Shown here in pieces: positions 1 to 6,374 of a stretch of DNA of 8,049 nt. The DNA is taken from positions 1-8,049 of the forward strand of contig DLMG01000281.1 of the NCBI GenBank assembly GCA_002479245.1, read 5' to 3'. This DNA comes from Verrucomicrobia subdivision 3 bacterium UBA7542. Lineage in GTDB: Bacteria; Verrucomicrobiota; Verrucomicrobiia; Limisphaerales; UBA11358. Made by a program: the position numbers and the translations under genes. Numbering within the stretch: position 1 is the stretch's first letter; every line of letters starts with the position of its first letter. The notes under the pieces were generated by a model. The model ran no database searches, had not been told where the DNA came from, and worked only from the letters and a program-made list of their open reading frames with translations.

Positions 1-40
1 TGTGTTCATCCCGTCTGCACCCGCGCCTCTGGTTGCTCCG

Positions 41-69
41 CGCAACATCGCGCCGGCGGTCGCAACATC
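41..69. repeat. Short direct repeat CGCAACATC, two copies
   Basis: The nonamer CGCAACATC occurs at 41-49 and again at 61-69, with start points 20 bases apart, close to two helical turns. Each copy overlaps a hairpin (32-46 and 54-82). It could be a pair of protein-binding half-sites or a by-product of the hairpin sequences. Two copies are too few to call an iteron. Confidence 0.35.
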
Positions 70-82
70 TTTGCGCCCGCCG
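54..82. repeat. Strong GC-rich stem-loop
   Basis: Bases 54-65 pair with 71-82: 11 of 12 positions are complementary, with a single mismatch (T60/C76) around a 5-base loop (66-70). No T-run follows, so it is not a standard intrinsic terminator on the plus strand. It sits between a smaller hairpin (32-46) and a third one (104-127). Confidence 0.6.
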
Positions 83-103
83 TCACTCAGTTGCTGATGC
101 TCC

Positions 104-127
104 GCTGCCCGGCGGCGCGGGCACAGC
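104..127. repeat. GC-rich stem-loop
   Basis: Bases 106-111 (TGCCCG) pair perfectly with 118-123 (CGGGCA) around a 6-base loop. Two further pairs, 104-105 with 126-127, form if bases 124-125 bulge out. It is the third stem-loop in the array upstream of the JAB gene. Confidence 0.5.
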
Positions 128-132
128 CGGGT

Positions 133-206
133 GCGTTTTGTCAGGAGCGGTCCTGCTCTCTCGGGGCGGGTGAAGAGAGCAGTCCCGCTCCTTCAGAACA
201 AAACGC
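133..206. repeat. Long imperfect palindrome just upstream of the JAB gene
   Basis: Left arm 133-161 pairs with right arm 174-206. Bases 133-141 pair with 198-206 (9 bp), 143-150 with 185-192 (8 bp) and 153-161 with 174-182 (9 bp). These blocks are separated by a small asymmetric internal loop and a 2-base mismatch, with a 12-base apical loop. That makes 26 base pairs, far more than expected by chance. The right arm ends 5 bases before the ATG at 212. In RNA it would place a very stable stem next to the translation start; in DNA it could form a cruciform. It may regulate the JAB gene, be a dispersed palindromic repeat, or be an origin-type structure. Confidence 0.7.
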
Positions 207-211
207 AAAAC

Positions 212-757
212 ATGAACACAAATGAAAACCTCATCTCCACTGGATGCCCCGCAACCGCTCCGCAACCCGTCAACCAACTCGTCAAGCCGGTAAAATTCCC
301 GGCTCAACCGCAGGAATGGAAAATCGTTTCATTGAGGGAATGTCCCACTCCCGACACCATGCAACAATGTGAAACACCTGAACAGGCAGCCGCCTATTGG
401 AAAACGCATATCGCCACTCATCCATACTTCAATCCTGAATGTGAATGTTTGGTGGTATTCATCCTCAACACCCGCCGACGCATAAAAGGTCACTACTTGG
501 TGTCCATTGGCACGATGGATACAATCCTTTGTCATCCGAGGGAAATTTTCAGATTGGCAATAATGGCAAGTGCTGCCGCAATCATTATCGCGCATTCTCA
601 CCCGAGTGGCGATCCAACTCCATCGGAAGCCGACATAAAAATCACCCGCGACCTCATTCGAGCCGGTCAACTTCTCAAAATCGAAGTTCTCGACCACATC
701 GTAATTGGAAATCCAAATCATTCCAGTCTTCGCAGCCTTGGGTATTTTTTCTCCTAG
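212..757 (+). CDS. Short RadC-like JAB/JAMM domain protein
   Basis: The 181-residue product carries the JAMM zinc-metalloprotease signature of the RadC/JAB family: H128-S-H130-P-S-G-D-P followed by D141, the family's H-x-H-x(10)-D spacing. Upstream, the hydrophobic strand at about residues 79-86 is preceded by Glu76 and Glu78, one of which is the likely catalytic Glu. Full-length RadC is usually 220-230 residues with an N-terminal helix-hairpin-helix region; this protein lacks that region and has an unrelated N-terminus of about 70 residues. Such short RadC-like proteins are common on plasmids, prophages and integrative elements. Their function is unsettled, since a role of RadC in DNA repair was not upheld. 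I chose ATG 212 over the GTG at 131 because the latter would translate the palindrome at 133-206. There is no Shine-Dalgarno sequence; the start lies in an A-rich context. Function as a zinc peptidase is inferred, not shown. Confidence 0.87.
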   Translation: MNTNENLISTGCPATAPQPVNQLVKPVKFPAQPQEWKIVSLRECPTPDTMQQCETPEQAAAYWKTHIATHPYFNPECECLVVFILNTRRRIKGHYLVSIGTMDTILCHPREIFRLAIMASAAAIIIAHSHPSGDPTPSEADIKITRDLIRAGQLLKIEVLDHIVIGNPNHSSLRSLGYFFS

Positions 758-765
758 CCGACAAC

Positions 766-793
766 GGCTCCCTGAAAAAGGGAGGCTGATTTT
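766..793 (+). terminator. Possible intrinsic terminator after the JAB gene
   Basis: CTCCCT (768-773) pairs perfectly with AGGGAG (779-784) around a 5-base loop. The stem extends by two more pairs if G785 bulges. A TTTT run follows at 790-793. It starts 8 bases after the JAB stop codon. The stem is short and the T-run brief, so termination may be partial. If it works, it would separate the JAB transcript from the large gene downstream. Confidence 0.4.
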
Positions 794-872
794 GATCGAG
801 GAGAGCGTGGTGCGGCACGCTAATAATCGTGACTCAAAGGCACTAAAACACGATACTATTGGAGGCAAGAAT
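794..872 (+). promoter_or_regulatory. Leader of the STAND gene: Shine-Dalgarno and weak promoter candidate
   Basis: GGAGG at 861-865 is a strong Shine-Dalgarno match. It lies 7 bases from an in-frame TTG (873) but 16 bases from the first nearby ATG (882), which favours TTG as the start. A weak sigma70-like pair, GTGACT (829-834) and GATACT (852-857), has an exact 17-base spacer with 4 of 6 matches in each box. A transcript starting just downstream would cut into the ribosome site, so that promoter is doubtful. TAATAAT at 821-827 is an alternative -10 without a good -35. A small inverted repeat GCGTG/CACGC spans 805-820. The ribosome site is the firm part of this call. Confidence 0.45.
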
Positions 873-3800
873 TTGTCCTGTATGGAAACGGTGACCAACC
901 CAGCAACGACAGGTGGATCTGGTCCCAGCTTTGAATTCAAAGTCGGGGCAGCGTGCTTGACGCTTCTGTTGACACGCGGTGCACCACTGTTCCTCGAAAC
1001 TGGCGCACTGAGCGCGGTTCATTTTCAAACCAAATACTTGGGTTGGGAAACAGACGACCTTTTGTTGGAAGCCGTCAATGAGCACGGTGTAGTCAGCAAG
1101 GCTGCCATCCAAGTTAAACTCTCCTTTGTTCTGAGCGATAAGGATGCAGAATGTATCAAGACGGTGCGGCGCGCGTTTACAGATTTCAGAAATACGACGC
1201 TCTTCGACCAGAACCGTGACGTGGTTGGGGTTGTTACTAGCAGCCTTTCGGCGCGACTCGCTAGGGGAATGCGTTCACTGCTCGATTGTGCCCGTGCTTC
1301 GACTGATCCCGCTGATATGGTTCAGCGGTTGCAAATCCCCGGCTATCTTGGAAGGCCCGCCCACGATAACTACAAGACAATTGTGTCGATTCTCCAAGAA
1401 TTGGAGGGACAACAACCGACAGAAGAAGAAATCTGGCGCTTTTTGAACCGATTCAACATTGTGGACTTGGATCTCAACATCGAGAGCGGAATCACTGAAA
1501 TATTATTGCGTTCACTGCTGGCAGTCACGGCTCGCGATGGCAATCCATCTTCCGCCAATGCGACTTGGAACGAACTCCATACCTGTGCGGCTACGAGATC
1601 AGGCAGCGCGGTGTCTTTCACGTATGCGAAACTCCCCGAGCACATACGGCAACGGCATGATCGGGCAAGCGGCTTCCCTGCTGGCGTAACTCGATTATTG
1701 GAGGATACGCGCGTCGTATTGGAAGGGATTCGCACCACAATTGGTGGACAGACCGAAATTCCTCGGCGCGAACTTTTCGGGCAACTTTGCCAACTCATCG
1801 AAGAGAATTCCCTCGTTTTTGTAACAGGGGAGGCCGGGTCGGGAAAATCGGTGCTCGCAAAAATGGGATTTTCGCTGGCAACTCAAGGTGCATTGGGCTT
1901 CGCGTTTCGGGCTGAAAGTCTAGCTGGCACTCACATCAACGAGGTTCTCGCAAAGTTTGGATTAACGCTCGACGGCCTTCGTGCACAAACAGCATTGCAC
2001 GGACGAAAAGTTCTTTGGGTTGAAAGCCTTGAACGATTGATGGAAAAAGATGCGGAACAGCGAGCGGCATTTCTTGATCTGCTTCGAGCCCTAAAAAAGG
2101 AGCCAACCTGGAGGGTGATCGTCACTTGTCGCGACTATTCGGCGGAAACTGTAAAAAGCGCATTTTTTGGTGAAGTGGGCATACCGTATGCGGACCTCTT
2201 TGTGCCAGAATTGGACGACGCTGAACTGGACGAGGTGATAGCAAAATTCCCCAACTTGCAGCGCCCGATGTCCTGTGATGCGCTTCGCCGACTGCTTCGG
2301 AAACCATTTTTGTTGGATAAAGCGGTGTTGATGCAGTGGCCTTCGACAGAACCGCTTCCGCAGCATGAGCGAGCATTTCGAGAGAAGGTCTGGCGAGAGG
2401 TTGTTCGCCGTGTGGATGAGGGATTGGCAATTGGATTGCCGAGATTGAGAGGCGAGGTTTTGGTTGAAGTAGCATTGCGCCGTGCAAAAGCAATGGAGCC
2501 ATTCGTCTCCGTTACAGACCTTGATGCTCGCGCATTGCACGGACTCGTCCGCGATAGTTTACTAACCTCACCCGCTATTGGTGATAACCGGTTTGCCCCT
2601 GCGCACGATGTGTTTGAAGACTGGGCTTTGGCAGATTGGTTAGATGTGGAGTTCGAACGAGGCGGGCGGCGGTTGGATGTGCTTTTTGTCCAAGTTGGAA
2701 CGTATCCCGCGCTGCGGCGTGCCTTCCGAAAATGGCTGACCGAGTTGCTGGATATTTTCCCGCAAGCAACTGACCCGCTTGTAATCGACACGATTTGCAA
2801 CAGTTCGGTCGAAGCGCACTGGCGAGACGACACACTTGTGGGAGTGCTTCTGTCAGCAGATGCCGGCGGTTTTCTGCGACGGAACGCCGCACTGTTGAAC
2901 GCCAATGGTGCGAAATTCCTGCGGCAAGTCATTCATCTTCTTCGCGTCGCGTGCAAAGCAGCGATTCCCCGGCGACTGTTCGGAATTGAAGGAACCGGTG
3001 ATGTCTTTTTGCCGCGTGGAAATGGTTGGAACGGCGCGGCAGAGTTGATGGAGACATCTCGGACACTATTTGGTGAAACAGATTTCCCGTTCGTTCTTCG
3101 TTTCTTGGAAGACTGGGTGCAATTGACACGGTGGGGCGTGCATTACCCAAAAGGTGCGAAGTCCATTGCAAAGTTGGCGTTGTATTGGTTACCAAAAGTT
3201 GAGTCTTGGCGTTGTCCTGTTCGCGACGGTCGCGAGCGATTATTCAAAATTCTGCTCAGTATGCCACTGGCTGCTGAACCAGAATTATCGCAGATGGCGA
3301 TGACCGCGATGAAGGACAAGGAGCGCTATCACGATTATAGAGAATTGCTTGAGCTCATGTTTAATCACTTTTACGCGGATGCCCTCTGCCGCGACATGCC
3401 TGACTTGGCTGTCAGTGTTGCCGAATACTCGCTGGGATTGCATCTTCCCTTGGAGCAAGCTCTCTCATCTGGGTCGGGATATGAAATGAACGCAATGAAT
3501 GACGCTTTCGGACTCGGTTTCAGGCTGTCGTCGGATGATTACCCAGCGAGCGCATATCACGGGACTTTTTTCAAATTCCTTTTACACCACCCTCAACGTG
3601 GTCTCGATTTTATTTTGAAATTTGTTAACCGAGCGTGTGAAGCATACGCACATCCGTCCAATCGGAGACGTGGAATGCATGGTCCTACACGCGTTTCTAT
3701 TCGCTTTCCAGACGGCACAACACAAAAGCAGTATGGAGATGGCCGTCTATGGGAACTGTATCGAGATTTCACCCAAGGCCCTGATATTCTGAAGAGTGCC

Positions 3801-5951
3801 CTCATGGCTCTGGAACGATGGTTGTTGGAAAAAGCAAAGCGTAGAGAATCTGATTTGTCAGACATTTTGAATCGCCTTTTACATCAAAGCAACAATATCG
3901 CAGTAACGGCGGTTGTTGCGAGCGTAGCGACAGCCTATCCAGACCAGGCGGGCGACGCGGCATTTACGGTTCTAACCTGCAAATATTTCTTCGAGTCTGA
4001 TTTGAATCGGTCGGTAAGTGAATCCATGAATCCCCGGCTAAATTCGGGTATGTGGCTTGGCATCGAGAAGAAACTGTATGATGAGGAGCGTGCTGAATCT
4101 GCGCAACTGCCGCATCGCCAGCAAAATCTCGAATACCTAGCCGTAATGTTGCAAACGTTTCCAGTTCGTGAACGTGTCTGGGAACTGATTGACGCCTACA
4201 AAGCGGAACTTCCTAAAGAAAGCGAGCAGGATGAAGGCGCAAAGGTATGGCGGTTCAGGCTTCACCAAATGGATACACGAAACTTTGTCGTAGCAGGCAA
4301 AACTGAAGATGGGCAGGTGCTTATCCAAGCCTCAACACCGCCGCCTGAACTCCAAGAGATGATTGATGCGAAGAAACCGCAGAGAGATGCTTGGGAGACG
4401 GCAATGAACTTGGTCGTCTGGGGACAGTCGGTCTTTACGGGCAAGAGCCAGCATAGCATTGACCCTAAACAGTGGAAGGCAAAGCTTGCTGCGGCACAAA
4501 CACAACTGGTGTCTGCTAGTGGATTCACTGACGAAGTTCACGCTTCAATCGCCGCCGCTGGGCCAGCCTACATTGCCGCTGTGTGCATCCGCGACCATTG
4601 GGCCGAGTTGAGCGACACCGAACAGAAATGGTGCATACTGTTGATTTGCGATTCGGTTGAAGCGGACGCAAACAGCACTGATCAATTCAAGATAGCAGCG
4701 ATGAACCCTATGAATGCAGCTCGCCCTGCGGCTTTTATCTTACCAGTATTGTTTGAAAAGCAGTTACAGCCGCCCATCAGTCTTCGATTATTACCAGCTC
4801 TCGCAAAAGCCGTGACTCATTCCGTGGATGAGGTTGTGAAATATGTAATTCAGGGCATTGGAATCTATTTGTGGAAGACTGACCGGTCGTTAGCCCTGAC
4901 GTGCATCCATGCGCTTATTTTGAAAGCGACTGAACAGCATCAGTTTTGGAGTGAGCGACGTCGGCAACCGTTTGGAGATAGGCCAGCCGAAGACCAATTC
5001 GCTGCGAACCTACAAATGCGTTTGCGCGGATTCGTGGAAAAGCGTCAATCTGGCGACGATGCGGCAATTCTTCAACTTGACTTAACAAATTGGCCAGGGC
5101 GACAGATTGCGGCACACCTTTTTACGATTCTCGGAGAACAAACTGCTGACGCGCTCGCTCGCGAGTTTTTCAGGCGCGATGCCACAATGCTCGCCGCGAG
5201 GTGGGAGGCAGATAATGAGCGACAACGGTCACGTGCCGGGAATTCAAACGATGACAAAGTTTTGGACTCTGGAGTGGAACATCTCTGCGTGGACTCTCTG
5301 ACTCAATTCGTCCTTCAACTGCCCGCGCAGGAGGCTATTGCCATTTCTGAACCGATCCTCACCATTGCCACCCGCTTTCCAGAAAAGGCGGCTGAGTTCG
5401 TAAAATGGCTCGTGATCCGTCAAGGCGATCGAATTCCGGCCTCTACACTTTGGTCACTTTGGCAAAGGTTTGCGGATGATTTCTCCGCAAGTTCGTTGCC
5501 GACTTCGGTGGACGATAAACATTCAGATTCCGCCAAGCTCATGCGGGAGCTTTTCCTTGGCGATAATTGGGGGGAGGCACGCGACTGGAAGCCGCTCCAC
5601 GGTGAAGAGCAACGCATACGGATGCTATTTGACCGCCTTCCGGCAAGCCAACAAGGTTTCGAGACTTATGCTTACTTCCTCGCGACAATTGGTTCTCCAG
5701 CGCTGCCAGACGCGCTCCTTAGCATCGCCGCGAAATTGCCCCCGACAGAAGCAGTTGCGCTGTTTTCAGAGACAGCCGTGTTCTATCTCGAATCCATCTT
5801 AACTCGCCTCATATACGGCGGCAATCGCCGGATACGTATCGAGCCCAAACTTCGCCAAAGTGCGATGATTCTGCTGGACGTTCTGGTAGCTGTAGGTTCG
5901 TCAGTCGCTTACAAGCTAAGAGATGATTTTCTGACCCCCGTTCCGAAGTGA
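873..5951 (+). CDS. Giant Avs-like STAND NTPase with N-terminal nuclease-type domain
   Basis: I predict an antiviral sensor-effector that cuts DNA when activated. Numbering is from TTG 873 (1692 residues). Residues about 15-125 resemble Cap4/Mrr-type PD-(D/E)xK nucleases: Glu21 in the first helix, an Asp61-Asp62-Leu strand, and Gln80-Val-Lys82 in place of the classic ExK. Residues about 300-600 form a P-loop NTPase. Walker A is GEAGSGKS (319-326) and a sensor-like strand VTCRDY spans 417-422. A winged-helix-like segment with His578-Asp579 in a Phe-x-x-x-His-Asp context resembles STAND ATPases. The Walker B strand (379-387) reads VLWVESLER, with Glu where Asp is usual. The remaining roughly 1100 residues look like an alpha-solenoid of Leu/Ala-rich helices without a clear TPR consensus, interrupted by a beta-rich insertion at about 937-960. 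Avs proteins use such C-termini to bind phage terminase or portal; the target here is unknown. The reading frame is intact. ATG 882 is the alternative start, and the upstream ATG at 705 would overlap the JAB gene. Confidence 0.8.
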   Translation: MSCMETVTNPATTGGSGPSFEFKVGAACLTLLLTRGAPLFLETGALSAVHFQTKYLGWETDDLLLEAVNEHGVVSKAAIQVKLSFVLSDKDAECIKTVRRAFTDFRNTTLFDQNRDVVGVVTSSLSARLARGMRSLLDCARASTDPADMVQRLQIPGYLGRPAHDNYKTIVSILQELEGQQPTEEEIWRFLNRFNIVDLDLNIESGITEILLRSLLAVTARDGNPSSANATWNELHTCAATRSGSAVSFTYAKLPEHIRQRHDRASGFPAGVTRLLEDTRVVLEGIRTTIGGQTEIPRRELFGQLCQLIEENSLVFVTGEAGSGKSVLAKMGFSLATQGALGFAFRAESLAGTHINEVLAKFGLTLDGLRAQTALHGRKVLWVESLERLMEKDAEQRAAFLDLLRALKKEPTWRVIVTCRDYSAETVKSAFFGEVGIPYADLFVPELDDAELDEVIAKFPNLQRPMSCDALRRLLRKPFLLDKAVLMQWPSTEPLPQHERAFREKVWREVVRRVDEGLAIGLPRLRGEVLVEVALRRAKAMEPFVSVTDLDARALHGLVRDSLLTSPAIGDNRFAPAHDVFEDWALADWLDVEFERGGRRLDVLFVQVGTYPALRRAFRKWLTELLDIFPQATDPLVIDTICNSSVEAHWRDDTLVGVLLSADAGGFLRRNAALLNANGAKFLRQVIHLLRVACKAAIPRRLFGIEGTGDVFLPRGNGWNGAAELMETSRTLFGETDFPFVLRFLEDWVQLTRWGVHYPKGAKSIAKLALYWLPKVESWRCPVRDGRERLFKILLSMPLAAEPELSQMAMTAMKDKERYHDYRELLELMFNHFYADALCRDMPDLAVSVAEYSLGLHLPLEQALSSGSGYEMNAMNDAFGLGFRLSSDDYPASAYHGTFFKFLLHHPQRGLDFILKFVNRACEAYAHPSNRRRGMHGPTRVSIRFPDGTTQKQYGDGRLWELYRDFTQGPDILKSALMALERWLLEKAKRRESDLSDILNRLLHQSNNIAVTAVVASVATAYPDQAGDAAFTVLTCKYFFESDLNRSVSESMNPRLNSGMWLGIEKKLYDEERAESAQLPHRQQNLEYLAVMLQTFPVRERVWELIDAYKAELPKESEQDEGAKVWRFRLHQMDTRNFVVAGKTEDGQVLIQASTPPPELQEMIDAKKPQRDAWETAMNLVVWGQSVFTGKSQHSIDPKQWKAKLAAAQTQLVSASGFTDEVHASIAAAGPAYIAAVCIRDHWAELSDTEQKWCILLICDSVEADANSTDQFKIAAMNPMNAARPAAFILPVLFEKQLQPPISLRLLPALAKAVTHSVDEVVKYVIQGIGIYLWKTDRSLALTCIHALILKATEQHQFWSERRRQPFGDRPAEDQFAANLQMRLRGFVEKRQSGDDAAILQLDLTNWPGRQIAAHLFTILGEQTADALAREFFRRDATMLAARWEADNERQRSRAGNSNDDKVLDSGVEHLCVDSLTQFVLQLPAQEAIAISEPILTIATRFPEKAAEFVKWLVIRQGDRIPASTLWSLWQRFADDFSASSLPTSVDDKHSDSAKLMRELFLGDNWGEARDWKPLHGEEQRIRMLFDRLPASQQGFETYAYFLATIGSPALPDALLSIAAKLPPTEAVALFSETAVFYLESILTRLIYGGNRRIRIEPKLRQSAMILLDVLVAVGSSVAYKLRDDFLTPVPK

Positions 5952-6002
5952 CCATGCGTGATGCCTATACGAGGCGTGTGTTGAGCAATGCTTGGAGACC
6001 AA
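5952..6002. other. Convergent intergenic gap
   Basis: This 51-base gap separates the stop codon of the STAND gene from the stop codon of the minus-strand small gene. It holds only weak inverted repeats, for example GCCT/AGGC within 5962-5974, with no T-run on either strand. I see no convincing bidirectional terminator and no attachment-site-like repeat. Confidence 0.5.
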
Positions 6003-6374
6003 TCAAGCCGTGTTAGGCGATTCCTTGTCTCCTTGGGAGCACTTACCTTGCGCGTCTATTTCACTTACGACGATTTCAAGAATCACCGGTTGGCCTTCCG
6101 TGATCAGTTTCCGCTGATTGCCTGGCAATTTGGCAAGCAGCGACAATTCCATCCGTTGCAAGACCGTTTCAATCCGTCGCAAATGATGTCCGCGAACGGT
6201 AATCTCGTGCGTAGTGAAGACGAGCTGAAGGTTTTGCTCGTCGCCGCCGCTGTCGAGTTCCGCAAAGATGAAATGATTGTGCGGCAGCAACAGTGAACGC
6301 TCTGGTGTTACTTCAATGCGTAATCCGCGTGCCTGTGGGTCGCTGGCCCAACATTCGGGTGTTTTTGTGCTCAT
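6003..6374 (-). CDS. Unrecognised 123-residue protein coupled to the relaxase gene
   Basis: I do not recognise a family. After a short polar start comes a segment that reads as alternating strands: LRIEV at about residues 17-21, a hydrophobic strand near 34-40 and LQLVFTTHEITVRG at about 49-62. A basic amphipathic helix follows (about 63-80, with repeated Leu and Arg), then another strand, ILEIVVSEID, near 97-106. The last 15 or so residues are polar and probably disordered. There is no signal peptide, membrane segment or Cys/His metal cluster. The ATG at 6374 lies inside the end of the relaxase gene (62-base overlap), which suggests translational coupling and a role next to the relaxase, such as an accessory DNA- or protein-binding factor. 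No Shine-Dalgarno is visible; the start context (AAAAACATGAGCACAAA) is A-rich and closely resembles that of the JAB gene. Confidence 0.65.
   Translation of the reverse strand: MSTKTPECWASDPQARGLRIEVTPERSLLLPHNHFIFAELDSGGDEQNLQLVFTTHEITVRGHHLRRIETVLQRMELSLLAKLPGNQRKLITEGQPVILEIVVSEIDAQGKCSQGDKESPNTA

Larger units (their letters stand above)
1..211. other. GC-rich, hairpin-dense region without a convincing gene
   Basis: No ORF here looks like a real protein. Frame 1 stays open from the left edge to a TGA at 223-225, and frame 2 from the edge to a TGA at 95-97. Either could be the tail of a gene beginning outside the window, but both translations are Cys/Ala/Pro/Arg-rich and have no recognisable motif. 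What stands out is a run of inverted repeats: 32-46 (perfect 5-bp stem, 5-base loop), 54-82, 104-127 and 133-206. The stretch 61-120 is about 70% G+C by hand count, far above the gene that follows. It may be a structured RNA leader, a replication or transfer origin, or a dispersed repeat. Sequence alone does not decide which. Confidence 0.5.

Noticed and set aside
41..69. CRISPR or iteron array from the CGCAACATC repeats
   Set aside because: Only two copies of 9 bases are present, without regular spacers or further units.
131..211. N-terminal extension of the JAB protein from GTG 131
   Set aside because: It would translate the 133-206 palindrome into Arg/Ser-rich sequence with no RadC similarity; the ATG at 212 is the better start.
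705..872. N-terminal extension of the STAND protein from ATG 705
   Set aside because: It overlaps the end of the JAB gene in another frame, crosses the terminator-like hairpin, and lacks a domain; a strong ribosome site is placed at 861-865.
329..940. 203-residue minus-strand ORF
   Set aside because: It is antisense to the JAB gene, whose JAMM motif is unmistakable, and its translation has no motif.
2135..2932. 265-residue minus-strand ORF
   Set aside because: It is antisense to the NTPase region and its translation is Ser/Arg-rich low-complexity, typical of a shadow frame.
5988..6296. 102-residue plus-strand ORF
   Set aside because: It is opposite the small minus-strand gene. The minus frame is coupled to the relaxase and has a more regular strand/helix pattern; the plus frame has no ribosome site. 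I cannot exclude it fully.
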